The notes under the pieces: model-generated
The model's database searches: none
Told to the model about the DNA's origin: nothing
Seen by the model: the letters and a program-made list of their open reading frames with translations, nothing else
Source: Paramecium sonneborni
Lineage: Eukaryota > Ciliophora > Oligohymenophorea > Peniculida > Parameciidae
DNA: 64,000 nt
Reading direction: 5' to 3'
Assembly (NCBI GenBank): GCA_905182985.1
Contig: CAJJDN010000060.1
Coordinates: forward strand, 253,481 to 317,480
Translations under genes and position numbers: made by a program
Part shown: positions 63,878 through 64,000 of the stretch, piece after piece
Layout: every line of letters starts with the position of its first letter
Position numbering within the stretch: position 1 is the stretch's first letter

Positions 63878-64000
63878 TCAAATTTTAAAGATACTTTTTT
63901 TAAATTAAAATTTACTTCTTACCCTGATTAACCACCCCAATAGGCTGCCCCTTAGTGTCAAGAGGTCCCTATTTGACAATACCTAAAGGATCTGGAGGGT
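63878..64000 (-). CDS. C-terminal end of a gene entering from beyond the window
   Basis: The minus-strand frame from the window edge reads DPLGIVKQGPLDTKGQPIGV then VNQGK, with higher GC than the surroundings and clear coding character. A 22-nt intron (GTAAATTTTA...) leads to KNIFKI and TGA at 63880-63878. Without that intron the frame would overlap the next gene. Too little is present to name it. Confidence 0.55.

Overview
The window comes from a ciliate that reads TAA and TAG as glutamine and uses TGA as its only stop, almost certainly a Paramecium macronuclear scaffold. Three observations support this. First, recognisable proteins (a 14-3-3, an NDR kinase, a plasma-membrane Ca2+-ATPase, an ABCA transporter, a kinesin) are open only if TAA/TAG are sense codons, and each ends at TGA. 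Second, almost every intron I could place is 19-35 nt, starts GTA/GTT and ends TAG/AAG. Third, the DNA is very AT-rich and densely packed, with tail-to-tail genes only 16-82 bp apart. In about twenty models, removing the inferred introns leaves an exact multiple of three, which supports the coordinates.

Layout. 0-8 kb: a secreted Q-rich protein (cut by the window edge), an RBM5/RBM10-like RNA-binding protein, a coiled-coil protein and an LRR-like protein. 8-15 kb: a kinesin (kinesin-9-like), a membrane RING protein and a PMCA-type Ca2+ pump, all on the minus strand. 15-22 kb: a small coiled-coil gene, a sparse stretch with coding remnants, a MORN-repeat protein, a CRAL-TRIO (Sec14-like) protein and small or decayed ORFs. 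22-28 kb: a protein kinase, a membrane RING-H2 protein, an unknown protein and a 14-3-3. 29-41 kb: a full-length ABCA transporter, a two-repeat Myb protein, a possible condensin-II kleisin, a multi-TM protein with an EGF-like N-terminus, a decayed gene and an ANP32 homologue. 41-50 kb: a broken unknown gene, a cyclic-nucleotide-binding protein and an NDR-family kinase. 50-64 kb: a coiled-coil protein, a large disordered protein ending in ankyrin repeats, a 1519-aa intronless ORF with a long Q-rich tandem repeat, an RPA49-like Pol I subunit, and small unrecognised genes.

The scaffold has four assembly faults. At each N (25008, 42746-42855, 45149, 62579) about 0.9-1.2 kb of sequence stands on both sides as an identical copy. 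Two genes make sense only if one copy is deleted, so I treat these as unmerged contig overlaps, not biological duplications.

The genes are ordinary eukaryotic housekeeping, signalling and cytoskeletal genes with no visible functional cluster. I found no CRISPR array, operon, mobile element, rRNA or tRNA, and nothing I would call an undescribed biological system. The most unusual items are the 54-aa super-repeat protein, the fusion of a disordered protein to ankyrin repeats, a 77-nt intron among tiny ones, and several decayed genes.
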